Source: an uncultured Clostridia bacterium (GTDB taxonomy: Bacteria; Bacillota; Clostridia; TANB77; CAG-508). Taken from it: DNA of 8,929 bases. The position numbers were made by a program, and so were the translations under genes. Location of the stretch: positions 1 to 8,929 of the forward strand of contig CAKOWP010000041.1 in assembly GCA_934122385.1 (NCBI GenBank), in the 5' to 3' direction. The stretch's first letter is position 1; each line of letters starts with the position of its first letter. Below are positions 1 through 7,481 of this stretch, in pieces. Below the pieces are notes generated by a model, which saw only the letters and a program-made list of their open reading frames with translations, was not told the origin of the DNA and did not search any database.

Positions 1-2184
1 AACAATAAAGAAATAACAATACAAGATGTAATATCAAAAAAGAAAGAAACAAGCAGAAGAGTAGATACGAAGTTAATAATGAAAGCATATAACTATGCAG
101 TAGAACATCATGGAGACCAAAAAAGAAGGTCTGGAGAACCATATATAATACATCCACTAAATGTGGCATATATACTAGCAGGAGTAGGACTAGACGAAGC
201 AACAATATGTGCAGCACTTTTACATGATGTTGTAGAAGACACAGATGCAACAGATGCAGATTTAAGAAGAGACTTTGGTGACGAAATTGCAGATATGGTT
301 GCAGGTGTTACAAAGCTAGAAGCAATGCAATTTACAACTGTTGAAGAACAACAAGTTGAAGATTATAGAAAAATGTTTTTGGCTATGGGAAAAGATATCA
401 GAGTTATAATATTGAAAATTGCAGATAGACTTCACAACATGAGAACATTAAAATATCTAAAAAGAGATAGACAAATTGCAAATGCAAAAGAAACAATGGA
501 AATATATGCACCACTTGCAAACCGTTTAGGTCTATATTCAATGAAATGGGAGTTGGAGGACTTATCTTTTAAATATCTATATCCAGAAGAATATCATGAA
601 CTAGTTGAAGGAATAAATAAAAAGAGAGAAGAAAGACTTAAATTTATAGAAAAAATAATGGATGATATACGAGTTCAGTTGAAAAAACAGCATATTGATG
701 CAGAAGTAACAGGTCGTGCAAAGCATTTATATAGCATATATAGAAAAATGAAGAGAGACAACAAAACACTAGATCAAATATATGACCTATTTGCATTGCG
801 TATATTGGTAAATTCAATAAAAGATTGTTATGCAGCATTAGGAGTTGTACATGAGATGTACAGCCCAATGCCAGGAAGATTTAAGGACTATATAGCTGTT
901 CCAAAACCAAATATGTATCAGTCAATACATACAACATTATTAGGTGACAAAGGAACACCATTTGAAGTTCAAATTCGTACATGGGATATGCATAGAGTTG
1001 CAGAATATGGTATCGCAGCACACTGGGCATATAAAGAAGCAAGCTACTTTGGAAAAAAACAATCAGTAAAAGTAGAAGAGGACAAACTTGCTTGGCTTAG
1101 AGAATCATTGGAATGGCAAAAAGATATGCAAGACCCACAAGAATTCTTGGCAACACTAAAAACAGAATTATTTGAAGATGAGGTTTATGTATTTACACCA
1201 AAAGGAGCCATAAAAATATTACCAAGAAATGCAACGCCAATAGATTTTGCATATAGCATACACGAAGAAATTGGAAACCATATGACAGGATGTAAAATAA
1301 ATAGCAAAATGATGCCAATTATAACACCATTAAAAAGTGGGGACATCATAGAAATAATTACATCAGACAATTCAAAAGGACCAAGTAGAGATTGGCTTAA
1401 ATTTGTAAAAAGTACAAAAGCTAAAAACAAAATAAATGGGTGGTTCAAAAAGGCAGAAAAATCAGAAAACATTGAAAAAGGAAAAGACTTAATAGAAAAA
1501 GAAATCAAGAGAATTGGAATGTCACATGCAGATTTATTCAAACAAGAATATATTGATGCAATGCTTGATAGATATAAATATAAAAATATCGAAGACATGT
1601 ACGCAGCAGTTGGATTTGGAGCAAATTCTGCAGTAAAAGTAATTGCAAGAATGTTACAAGAATATAGAAAAGAACACCAAGAGGAAAATGTTGAAGAAAA
1701 AATTGAAGAATTAAGAAAACAAAAAGAGAGTAAACAAAAGCCATCAAGTTCAGGGGTTGTAGTAGAAGGGATAGACAACTGCCTAATTAAATTATCAAAA
1801 TGTTGTAACCCATTACCAGGAGACGAAATAATAGGATACATCACAAAAGGAAGAGGAGTATCAGTTCACAGAAAAGACTGTGTAAACGTAAAAGATTTAC
1901 TAACTGAAGAAAACAGAATAATAGGTGTTAAATGGTATGAAGAAGCAAAAGAAAATTACAATGTTACATTAGAGGTTTTGGCAAATGATAGAAAAGGACT
2001 ATTGGTAGACATTTTAAATACGGTTAAAGAAACTAAGGCAAATTTGATGGGAGTTAGTACAAAAACTACTAAAGAGAGAATTGCTATTATGGACATCGAC
2101 CTTGAAGTTGAGAATATTGAAGAATTGAATAAAGTAATTAGAAATATTAAGAAAGTGGATAGTGTTTACGAAGTTAGGAGATAG
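1..2184 (+). CDS. relA: Bifunctional (p)ppGpp synthetase/hydrolase, Rel/SpoT family (5' end outside window)
   Basis: This long RSH enzyme makes and degrades the stringent-response alarmone (p)ppGpp in the cytoplasm. The frame is open from base 1, and the 26 codons before the first ATG (79) read as Rel sequence (VDTKLIMKAYNYA), so the true start lies to the left; 727 residues are visible. Domains in order: an HD hydrolase domain with intact HDVVED (nt 223-240); a synthetase domain with YSIYRKM, the RFKD motif (877-888, typical of bifunctional Rel rather than RelA's EFDD), PKPNMYQSIHT and EVQIRT; a TGS domain starting at YVFTPKG (about 1183-1365); a helical region; a conserved Cys segment (KLSKCCNPLPGDE...HRKDC, about 1786-1881); and a C-terminal ACT domain (about 1960-2180). 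Both catalytic halves look intact. The symbol relA follows common Firmicutes usage; rel is equally valid. In many Clostridia dtd follows, but here a REPIN-like repeat begins 14 bp after the stop. Confidence 0.97.
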   Translation, partial: NNKEITIQDVISKKKETSRRVDTKLIMKAYNYAVEHHGDQKRRSGEPYIIHPLNVAYILAGVGLDEATICAALLHDVVEDTDATDADLRRDFGDEIADMVAGVTKLEAMQFTTVEEQQVEDYRKMFLAMGKDIRVIILKIADRLHNMRTLKYLKRDRQIANAKETMEIYAPLANRLGLYSMKWELEDLSFKYLYPEEYHELVEGINKKREERLKFIEKIMDDIRVQLKKQHIDAEVTGRAKHLYSIYRKMKRDNKTLDQIYDLFALRILVNSIKDCYAALGVVHEMYSPMPGRFKDYIAVPKPNMYQSIHTTLLGDKGTPFEVQIRTWDMHRVAEYGIAAHWAYKEASYFGKKQSVKVEEDKLAWLRESLEWQKDMQDPQEFLATLKTELFEDEVYVFTPKGAIKILPRNATPIDFAYSIHEEIGNHMTGCKINSKMMPIITPLKSGDIIEIITSDNSKGPSRDWLKFVKSTKAKNKINGWFKKAEKSENIEKGKDLIEKEIKRIGMSHADLFKQEYIDAMLDRYKYKNIEDMYAAVGFGANSAVKVIARMLQEYRKEHQEENVEEKIEELRKQKESKQKPSSSGVVVEGIDNCLIKLSKCCNPLPGDEIIGYITKGRGVSVHRKDCVNVKDLLTEENRIIGVKWYEEAKENYNVTLEVLANDRKGLLVDILNTVKETKANLMGVSTKTTKERIAIMDIDLEVENIEELNKVIRNIKKVDSVYEVRR

Positions 2185-2197
2185 GATATAGGATAAA

Positions 2198-2330
2198 TGT
2201 CGTTTTGGGGACGGTTCTGTTTGAGACATTTGTCGTGAATATCACATTGCTAGAACCCTGTATGCATAGGCTATACAAGAATGTCCCATTTGGAACCGAT
2301 GTCTCAAACAGAACCGTCCCCAAAACGACA
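2198..2330. repeat. REPIN-like element: 32-bp perfect inverted repeat around a 69-bp centre
   Basis: The arms at 2198-2229 and 2299-2330 are perfect 32-bp reverse complements. They are visibly richer in G and C than their surroundings and carry GGGGACGG at 2207-2214 and CCGTCCCC at 2314-2321. The 69-bp centre has no ORF of note. The element lies between rel (stop 2184) and the ribosome binding site of the next gene, so it would be transcribed as a long hairpin. No U-tract follows the right arm, so it is not a typical intrinsic terminator. Two inverted copies of a GGAC-headed sequence resemble REP doublets (REPINs) mobilised by RAYT-type tyrosine transposases. The inverted repeat is seen directly; the family assignment is inference. 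Confidence 0.85.
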
Positions 2331-2356
2331 AAAACGATAAAAAAGGAGATAAAAAT

Positions 2357-3007
2357 ATGATTTTAAAAGAACTGAAGATAGACACCTGGATAGGAGACCC
2401 AACAAATTGTTATGTGATATTTGATGAAAATAGCAAAGAGATAATGGTAATAGACCCAGCAGGTGATGTGGATAAAATAGAAAACTTAATTGAAAATGTA
2501 TTTAAAGGAAAATTGAAATATATTTATTTAACGCATTGCCATGGAGACCATATTGCAGGTGTAAACGAGTTAAAAAGACGTTGTGGTGGTAAAATATTAA
2601 TTCATAGAATTGATAGTGAAGGACTAAATAATGTTGATATTAATTTATCTGAATATATTGGACTACCAGATATAGAGCTAGAAGCGGATTCTAGAATTGA
2701 TGACAATGATTTAATACATTTAGGTGATTTGGAATTTAGGGTAATTCACACACCAGGACATACAGCTGGAAGCACATCACTTTATTGTAAAAAGGAAAAA
2801 TGTTTATTTTCAGGTGATACAATTTTTGCTGGAACGTGGGGAAGAACTGATTTGCCAACATCAAGCAGAGAGGATATAATGAATTCAATTGTCAACAAAA
2901 TATTGATTTTGCCTGATGATACATTTATTTATCCAGGACATGGAAAGGCTACAATGCTTAAAGATGAAAAGCCAATTTATCTTGAATTAAAGCCTAAAAT
3001 GTGGTAA
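2357..3007 (+). CDS. MBL-fold hydrolase, glyoxalase II (GloB/YcbL)-like
   Basis: A 216-aa cytoplasmic metallo-beta-lactamase-fold hydrolase. The metal-binding series is complete: THCHGDH (residues 59-65: H60, H62, D64, H65), H135 in HTPGHT, D154 in SGDTIF and H195 in YPGHG. The motif GRTDLPTSS (162-170) is typical of the single-domain glyoxalase II-like group, which hydrolyses thioesters such as S-lactoylglutathione or related bacillithiol/persulfide substrates. The substrate cannot be told from sequence, and the long C-terminal helical domain of classical GloB is missing. The start at 2357 is supported by AGGAG at 2344-2348 with 8-nt spacing. The gene lies between rel and hisS, a neighbourhood where Clostridia commonly keep this hydrolase. 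No promoter was recognised upstream, so it is probably co-transcribed with rel through the repeat. Confidence 0.93.
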   Translation: MILKELKIDTWIGDPTNCYVIFDENSKEIMVIDPAGDVDKIENLIENVFKGKLKYIYLTHCHGDHIAGVNELKRRCGGKILIHRIDSEGLNNVDINLSEYIGLPDIELEADSRIDDNDLIHLGDLEFRVIHTPGHTAGSTSLYCKKEKCLFSGDTIFAGTWGRTDLPTSSREDIMNSIVNKILILPDDTFIYPGHGKATMLKDEKPIYLELKPKMW

Positions 3008-3060
3008 AATCACAATGTAAATTTAAAATATATTTATTTTTTGAAAAGGAGATTAAAAGA

Positions 3061-3762
3061 ATGAAAACAAAAGCAAAATTATTTGGATGCATAATAGTAC
3101 TAAGCGTAATAATGATGTATATTCCAACAAAATCAAAAGCTGGATTACAAGCTAATGGTGAATCTGTAAAACAGGATTCGATTAACAACTGGCTATTGAA
3201 TGTAAGGCAAATGGAATCAAGTGGTGGAACACTTGGATTAACTGATTCTATAAATCAAACAAATTTAACTTCATCAGCTGAGACGTCAAATAACTTAGAT
3301 ATTCATATGGAAAAAAATACTGAATATGGTGCAATGGCTATACTTTCTGCTTCTTCTTATGGAAAACCAGATAAGGTTAATGATGGTGAAACAACAACTG
3401 GAAATAAGTCAGGAATTTATATAAATATTAATAAAGAATGGGTAGCTGCAGGAGCATTAACTAAATCAAGTAGATATGTAAATGCAAATCCTAGATATAA
3501 AAATTACTATACAGATAATTATGTTGCAAAACAAGGGGATGCTATAGAAGAAACAAAAGGATGGCATGAAAGTGGAGCTTCAACTTGGCTTAGTGGATTT
3601 TATCCAAATGAAAGTTCAGGACTATTAAGAGCATATGGTGGAAGTATATTTTCATATTATGGAAGAGGATCTGAAGATTATTATGGGAGGTACTTTTCAG
3701 ATGCTTATTATGGAAAAACTTGGGCAACCCGTGCAGTAGTTGTTATAGGAGAAGGAATTTAG
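3061..3762 (+). CDS. Secreted protein A: C-terminal-half lectin/FGE-like surface module
   Basis: A 233-aa protein. AAGGAG at 3046-3051, 9 nt before ATG 3061, fixes the start; an in-frame ATG at 3001 overlaps the end of the MBL gene, has no such site and would precede a non-signal-like extension. Residues 1-27 form a signal peptide (KTKAK, hydrophobic stretch 8-22, probable cleavage after SKA at 25-27). No LPXTG, lipobox or second membrane segment is visible, so it is probably released or held by a partner. Residues 80-103 include DIHMEKNTEYGAMAIL and SASSYGKP. The tail has WHESGASTWLSGF (168-180), a Tyr/Gly/Ser-rich stretch (193-221) and ends RAVVVIGEGI. From memory of gut Firmicutes proteins, these motifs normally follow the WIPRY-type modules found in the next gene. 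The layout recalls C-type-lectin/FGE-like folds, but that is inference and the function is unknown. B starts 34 nt downstream, so the two are probably co-transcribed. Confidence 0.85.
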   Translation: MKTKAKLFGCIIVLSVIMMYIPTKSKAGLQANGESVKQDSINNWLLNVRQMESSGGTLGLTDSINQTNLTSSAETSNNLDIHMEKNTEYGAMAILSASSYGKPDKVNDGETTTGNKSGIYININKEWVAAGALTKSSRYVNANPRYKNYYTDNYVAKQGDAIEETKGWHESGASTWLSGFYPNESSGLLRAYGGSIFSYYGRGSEDYYGRYFSDAYYGKTWATRAVVVIGEGI

Positions 3763-3796
3763 AAATAAAAAATTAATAAGGAGAAATATTATAATA

Positions 3797-5980
3797 ATGA
3801 TAAAGAAAATAAAAAACAACAAGCAAATAAAAATCACACTTATCATAATTAGTATTATAATAGCAATATTAATTCTATTCAACATTGGATACAGAATAAA
3901 AACAGGAAACTGGATATTCAACATAAAAAATGAAAATCCAAAAGAAATTCAATATCAAATAGAAAATATCGAAGGCAACAAAGCAACAATACTTGTTTCT
4001 TTTTACAATGAAAACGGGATCAACCAAATAACATATCAAAAAAATGGAGAAATGACATTAAACTGTAATGGAAAAACAAAAGTTAGCATTGAATATGACG
4101 TAGAAGACCAAAACTCATATAGTTTTTTAGTAGAAGATAAAGGCAAAAATAAAAAAGAACTAACATTAGAATTTGAAATACCAAGAATTCAAGGTGTATA
4201 TTCACTAAAAAATGGAGTATATTCAAATGAACCAGATGTAAGTACAGGATTTATTGCAGAAAAAACAAGATATTTAAGACTGAATGAAGAAGGAAATCTA
4301 ATTCCAAGTGGATACATATCAGAAGAAAAACCAGAAAATTGGTATGACTATAAAGAACAAAAATGGGCTAATATTTATGTTGAAGACGAAGGATTAGGTT
4401 CATATTATGTATGGATACCAAGATATTGCTATAAATTAGACTCAACAACGCAAAGAAGTGATGTCAAATTTATAAATGTATATAATGAATATATTGATGG
4501 AACAACCGGAGAAAAAATGACATGGGAAGAATTACAAGAGCAAGGATATCAATTGCCAGAAGCATTCTTATGGAACTCACAATTTGATGAACATGCATTA
4601 AAACAAAGTGTGGATATAATAATTCCAGGATATTGGATGTCAAAATATCAACTAGGAGAATTAACAAGCTATACAATAGACTATTCACCAGTAATAAATT
4701 TAACATCAATAGAAATATCAAATTTAAAAGTAAATACAGCTAAAACAATAGATAAATACGTATATGCACTAAATGGAAAAATATACGCAACAGAGGATTC
4801 AACTTCAACTGGATATACTTTTGAAAACTTAACTGGAGGAGATAAAATAATAAATGTAACAGCTTTAGATGCCAATGGGGAAATAGTAGGAAGTATGACA
4901 AAAACAATAAAAGTAACAGAACCAAATGAACCAGATGTTAGTGCATTTGACAAAGATACAACATTTTACGTATATTGGGATGAAGATGGTAATGAACATA
5001 ATGAAATCCCAATAAGCCAAGACCCACCAACAGAATGGTACAATTACACAAGTGCACATTGGGCAAATATAGTTACAAGAAATAATGGATTAGAGACATA
5101 TTTGACATGGATACCAAGATACGAATATAAACTAAACCAAATAAATCAAAGAACATATATAAACTTTATACAAGGAACAAGCACAGATGTAAGTGAAGGA
5201 TATCAAATACCAGAATCATTTAGTTGGGGGGACGATTTAAGTATGCAACTTACAGGATACTGGATGAGCAAATATCAATTAAATGATGAAAATGCTACAA
5301 ATAAAGTGATGGCTGAAATAAAATTTGGAGAAAATAAAATAAATGTTGGTGAATTAACAGGAAGTGCTATAACAGAAGAAAACATAGCAGAAGGACTAAA
5401 AATAGAATATTATATTAATGGTGAAAAGAAACACGAAGGAACAGACATAAATGAGAAATACACATATACGGGACTAAATTCAGGAGAGACATATACCGTA
5501 AATATAATTGTAAGAAAAAATTCTAATAATGAATTTTTAGGAGCAGTTACACAGAAAGATGCAACTGTAGCTCCAAACAAACCAGATATATCAGCATTCA
5601 ATGAAAATAATACATATTATGTTTTATATGATGATAATGGAAACGAAATTGTTGGTGACAAAATAAAAAATGATGGAAGCAATATACCATCAAATTGGTA
5701 TGACTATTCAAATAATATTTGGGCTAATATAGTTACAACAGATGGAAGAGTCGAGAATGGAAAAATAGTAGATGCAACAAATACAACATATTTTGTATGG
5801 ATACCAAGATATCAATATAAATTGAATACTACTACCCAAAGAGCAGACATTAAATTTATATCAGGAACAAGTACAGAAGTTAAAAATGGATACCAAATAC
5901 CAGAAGCATTTAGCTGGGGAGATGACTTAAGCATGCAACTTACAGGATACTGGATGACTAAGTATCAATTAAATGATTAA
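3797..5980 (+). CDS. Membrane-anchored surface protein B with three WIPRY modules
   Basis: A 727-aa protein with a short Lys-rich cytoplasmic start, one membrane segment (about residues 12-31) and a long outside part. An Ig-like region (about 48-130) is followed by three modules near 181-286, 413-497 and 633-727, separated by Ig/FnIII-like linkers (about 290-376 and 498-608). Each module reads WY[DN]Y...WANI...[VT]WIPRYxYKL...GYQ[IL]PE[AS]F...GYWM[ST]KYQL; the Trp of WIPRY is at 206, 438 and 668, a period of about 231 residues. Module 1 has an insert (about 218-245) and a Cys in YCYKL. The protein ends exactly at the end of module 3 (KYQLND then TAA), with no further domain and no LPXTG. AAGGAG (3778-3783) lies 13 nt before the ATG, longer than for neighbouring genes. 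The role is unknown; surface adhesion or binding is plausible. It resembles modular WIPRY proteins of gut Firmicutes that continue into a domain like protein A. Confidence 0.88.
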   Translation: MIKKIKNNKQIKITLIIISIIIAILILFNIGYRIKTGNWIFNIKNENPKEIQYQIENIEGNKATILVSFYNENGINQITYQKNGEMTLNCNGKTKVSIEYDVEDQNSYSFLVEDKGKNKKELTLEFEIPRIQGVYSLKNGVYSNEPDVSTGFIAEKTRYLRLNEEGNLIPSGYISEEKPENWYDYKEQKWANIYVEDEGLGSYYVWIPRYCYKLDSTTQRSDVKFINVYNEYIDGTTGEKMTWEELQEQGYQLPEAFLWNSQFDEHALKQSVDIIIPGYWMSKYQLGELTSYTIDYSPVINLTSIEISNLKVNTAKTIDKYVYALNGKIYATEDSTSTGYTFENLTGGDKIINVTALDANGEIVGSMTKTIKVTEPNEPDVSAFDKDTTFYVYWDEDGNEHNEIPISQDPPTEWYNYTSAHWANIVTRNNGLETYLTWIPRYEYKLNQINQRTYINFIQGTSTDVSEGYQIPESFSWGDDLSMQLTGYWMSKYQLNDENATNKVMAEIKFGENKINVGELTGSAITEENIAEGLKIEYYINGEKKHEGTDINEKYTYTGLNSGETYTVNIIVRKNSNNEFLGAVTQKDATVAPNKPDISAFNENNTYYVLYDDNGNEIVGDKIKNDGSNIPSNWYDYSNNIWANIVTTDGRVENGKIVDATNTTYFVWIPRYQYKLNTTTQRADIKFISGTSTEVKNGYQIPEAFSWGDDLSMQLTGYWMTKYQLND
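5198..5287 (+). repeat. Intragenic repeat, copy in module 2 of gene B
   Basis: This 90-bp segment encodes the end of module 2, from GYQIPESF to KYQLND. It aligns without gaps to 5888-5977 with 80 of 90 bases identical. Nine of 30 codons differ, and seven of those differences are synonymous. After this copy the reading frame continues (GAT GAA AAT). Confidence 0.9.
5888..5977 (+). repeat. Intragenic repeat, copy in module 3 of gene B
   Basis: This is the partner of 5198-5287 and encodes GYQIPEAF to KYQLND. The similarity ends with the last sense codon: GAT is followed directly by TAA, where module 2 continues into a linker. The same module end in module 1 (residues 278-286) is more diverged. 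Confidence 0.9.
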
Positions 5981-5992
5981 TCAATGTGAATT

Positions 5993-6049
5993 TTGTTAAA
6001 TAGGTTGAACTTTTCTTTTTTAACCAATTTAACAACGTCCCCATTGGTT
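5993..6049. repeat. Hairpin with GGGGACG head and alternative pairing upstream of hisS (REP-like)
   Basis: TTGTTAAAT (5993-6001) pairs with ATTTAACAA (6027-6035) and, after an A-A mismatch, GGTT (6003-6006) pairs with AACC (6022-6025), leaving a 15-nt loop. On the - strand, GGGGACG (6042-6036) directly precedes this imperfect hairpin, which matches the head-plus-palindrome plan of REP elements. A second hairpin is possible and excludes the first: AACCAAT (6022-6028) with ATTGGTT (6043-6049), ending just before the hisS ribosome binding site. The loop T-run is not placed as in an intrinsic terminator. It could be a REP-type repeat, a translational control element for hisS, or both. Confidence 0.6.
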
Positions 6050-6067
6050 GAAAGAGAGGAAATAATT

Positions 6068-7387
6068 ATGAGCAAAACAGAACCAAGAACATTAGCAGGT
6101 TTTATGGAGCTAATGCCAAATGAACAAATATTATTTGAACAAATAAAACAAAAAATAGAAAAAACATATCAAAAATTTGGATTTTTACCACTAGACACAC
6201 CAATACTAGAACTATCAGAAGTATTACTTGCAAAAGCAGGTGGAGAAACAGAAAAACAAATATATAGATTCGAAAAAGGTGATACAGACATATCAATGAG
6301 ATTTGATTTAACAGTACCACTTGCAAAATATGTAGCAAAAAACTATGGAAATTTAAGCTTTCCATTTAGAAGATATCAAATCGGAAAAGTATATCGTGGA
6401 GAAAAAATGCAAAAAGGTAGATACCGTGAATTTTATCAATGTGATATAGATATCATTGGAGATGAAGAATTAAGTGTAAGAAATGATGCAGAACTTCCAA
6501 GTGTTATTTACAATATATTTAAAGAATTAGGATTTGATGATTTTACAATAAAAATAAATAACAGAAAATTATTTAATGGTTTATTTGAAAGTTTAAATCA
6601 AATAGAAAATGCAGTAGAAATTCTTAGAATCATAGACAAAATAGAAAAAATAGGAAAAGAAGCTGTAATTGAAGAGTTAGAAAAAATAGAAGTTCCAACA
6701 GATTCAATAAATAAAATATTAGATTTTATTGAAATAGAAGGAACGACGGATGAAAAATTGCAAAAACTTGCTGATTTAAATATTGAAAATGATGCATTCA
6801 AAACAGGACTTGAAGAACTTACAGAAGTTGTTAAATATGTAAGATTATTTGGAATTCCGGACAGCAACTTCAAAGTAGATTTAACAATAGCTAGAGGACT
6901 TGATTATTACACAGGAACAGTTTATGAAACATTTTTAAATGAATATAGAGAACTTGGAAGTGTATGTTCTGGTGGTAGATACGAAAATTTAGCTGAACAC
7001 TATACTGACAAAAAGCTACCAGGTGTTGGAATTTCAATTGGTTTAACCAGATTATTCTATAAATTAAATGAATTGAATTTAATAAATGCTGATAAAAAAT
7101 CAGTTGCAGAAGTTTTAATAGTTCCTATGGTTGAAGATATGACGGTTCCTATAAAATTAGCAAGTGATTTAAGGAAAAATGGAATTAATACAGAGATATT
7201 TTTAAATGATAAAAAATTAAAAGCTAAAATGAAATATGCTGATAAACTTGAAATTCCTTATGTTATTGTTGTAGGTGAAGATGAAGTTAATTCAGGTATT
7301 GTTAAAGTTAAGAATATGAGAACTGGTGAACAAATAGAAAATTCTATTGAAGATATTTCAAAATGTGATGTTTTCAAAATAAAATAA
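6068..7387 (+). CDS. hisS: Histidyl-tRNA synthetase
   Basis: A class II aminoacyl-tRNA synthetase that charges tRNA-His in the cytoplasm; 439 aa, close to the usual 420-430. Motif 1 lies around residues 38-60, motif 2 with FPFRRYQIGKVYRGEKMQKG and RYREFYQCDIDIIG is at 98-131, the histidine-specific RGLDYYTGTVYE is at 276-287, and motif 3 GVGISIGLTRL is at 319-329. The anticodon-binding domain follows from about 346 (EVLIVPMVED). The start at 6068 is set by AGAGGA (6055-6060) with 7-nt spacing; the frame stays open upstream to a TTG at 5993, but that stretch overlaps the hairpin element and does not look like HisRS. No T-box leader (no AGGGTGG-type motif) is present. Third codon positions shift from A-ending to T-ending along the gene. 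A bidirectional terminator follows. Confidence 0.97.
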   Translation: MSKTEPRTLAGFMELMPNEQILFEQIKQKIEKTYQKFGFLPLDTPILELSEVLLAKAGGETEKQIYRFEKGDTDISMRFDLTVPLAKYVAKNYGNLSFPFRRYQIGKVYRGEKMQKGRYREFYQCDIDIIGDEELSVRNDAELPSVIYNIFKELGFDDFTIKINNRKLFNGLFESLNQIENAVEILRIIDKIEKIGKEAVIEELEKIEVPTDSINKILDFIEIEGTTDEKLQKLADLNIENDAFKTGLEELTEVVKYVRLFGIPDSNFKVDLTIARGLDYYTGTVYETFLNEYRELGSVCSGGRYENLAEHYTDKKLPGVGISIGLTRLFYKLNELNLINADKKSVAEVLIVPMVEDMTVPIKLASDLRKNGINTEIFLNDKKLKAKMKYADKLEIPYVIVVGEDEVNSGIVKVKNMRTGEQIENSIEDISKCDVFKIK

Positions 7388-7397
7388 TTAAAAAATG

Positions 7398-7447
7398 TAA
7401 CACAATAAATTTTATATAAATTTAATTTATTGTGTTATATTTTTTCT
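7398..7447. terminator. Bidirectional intrinsic terminator between hisS and the Crp/Fnr gene
   Basis: A perfect 14-bp stem, TAACACAATAAATT (7398-7411) with its reverse complement at 7424-7437 and a 12-nt loop. It is followed on the + strand by TATTTTTTCTT and on the - strand by CATTTTTTAAT. It therefore can stop transcription from hisS (stop at 7387) and from the convergent regulator gene (stop at 7482). A weaker dyad at 7451-7473 (5 bp, mismatch, 4 bp) sits in the 3' region of the regulator transcript. Confidence 0.88.
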
Positions 7448-7481
7448 TATATCAATTTATATAATAATTTGATGTATATCT

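Noticed and set aside
1185..1844. A 219-aa open frame on the - strand within rel
   Set aside because: It is antisense to intact catalytic and regulatory domains of rel, has low-complexity Ser/Phe/Ile-rich content, no ribosome binding site and no recognisable domain.
3001..3060. An upstream ATG extending protein A by 20 residues
   Set aside because: It overlaps the MBL gene end, lacks a ribosome binding site and puts a poor N-terminus before a clear signal peptide that has its own AAGGAG.
3569..3762. Diversity-generating retroelement target in the tail of protein A
   Set aside because: No reverse transcriptase, template repeat or second copy of this segment is in the window; a lectin-like tail alone is not enough.
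5993..6067. An N-terminal extension of HisRS starting at TTG 5993
   Set aside because: The stretch coincides with the hairpin element and does not resemble HisRS; ATG 6068 has a good ribosome binding site and gives the family's normal start.
5981..6067. T-box leader for hisS
   Set aside because: No AGGGTGG-type T-box sequence or specifier-loop architecture, and the space is too short.
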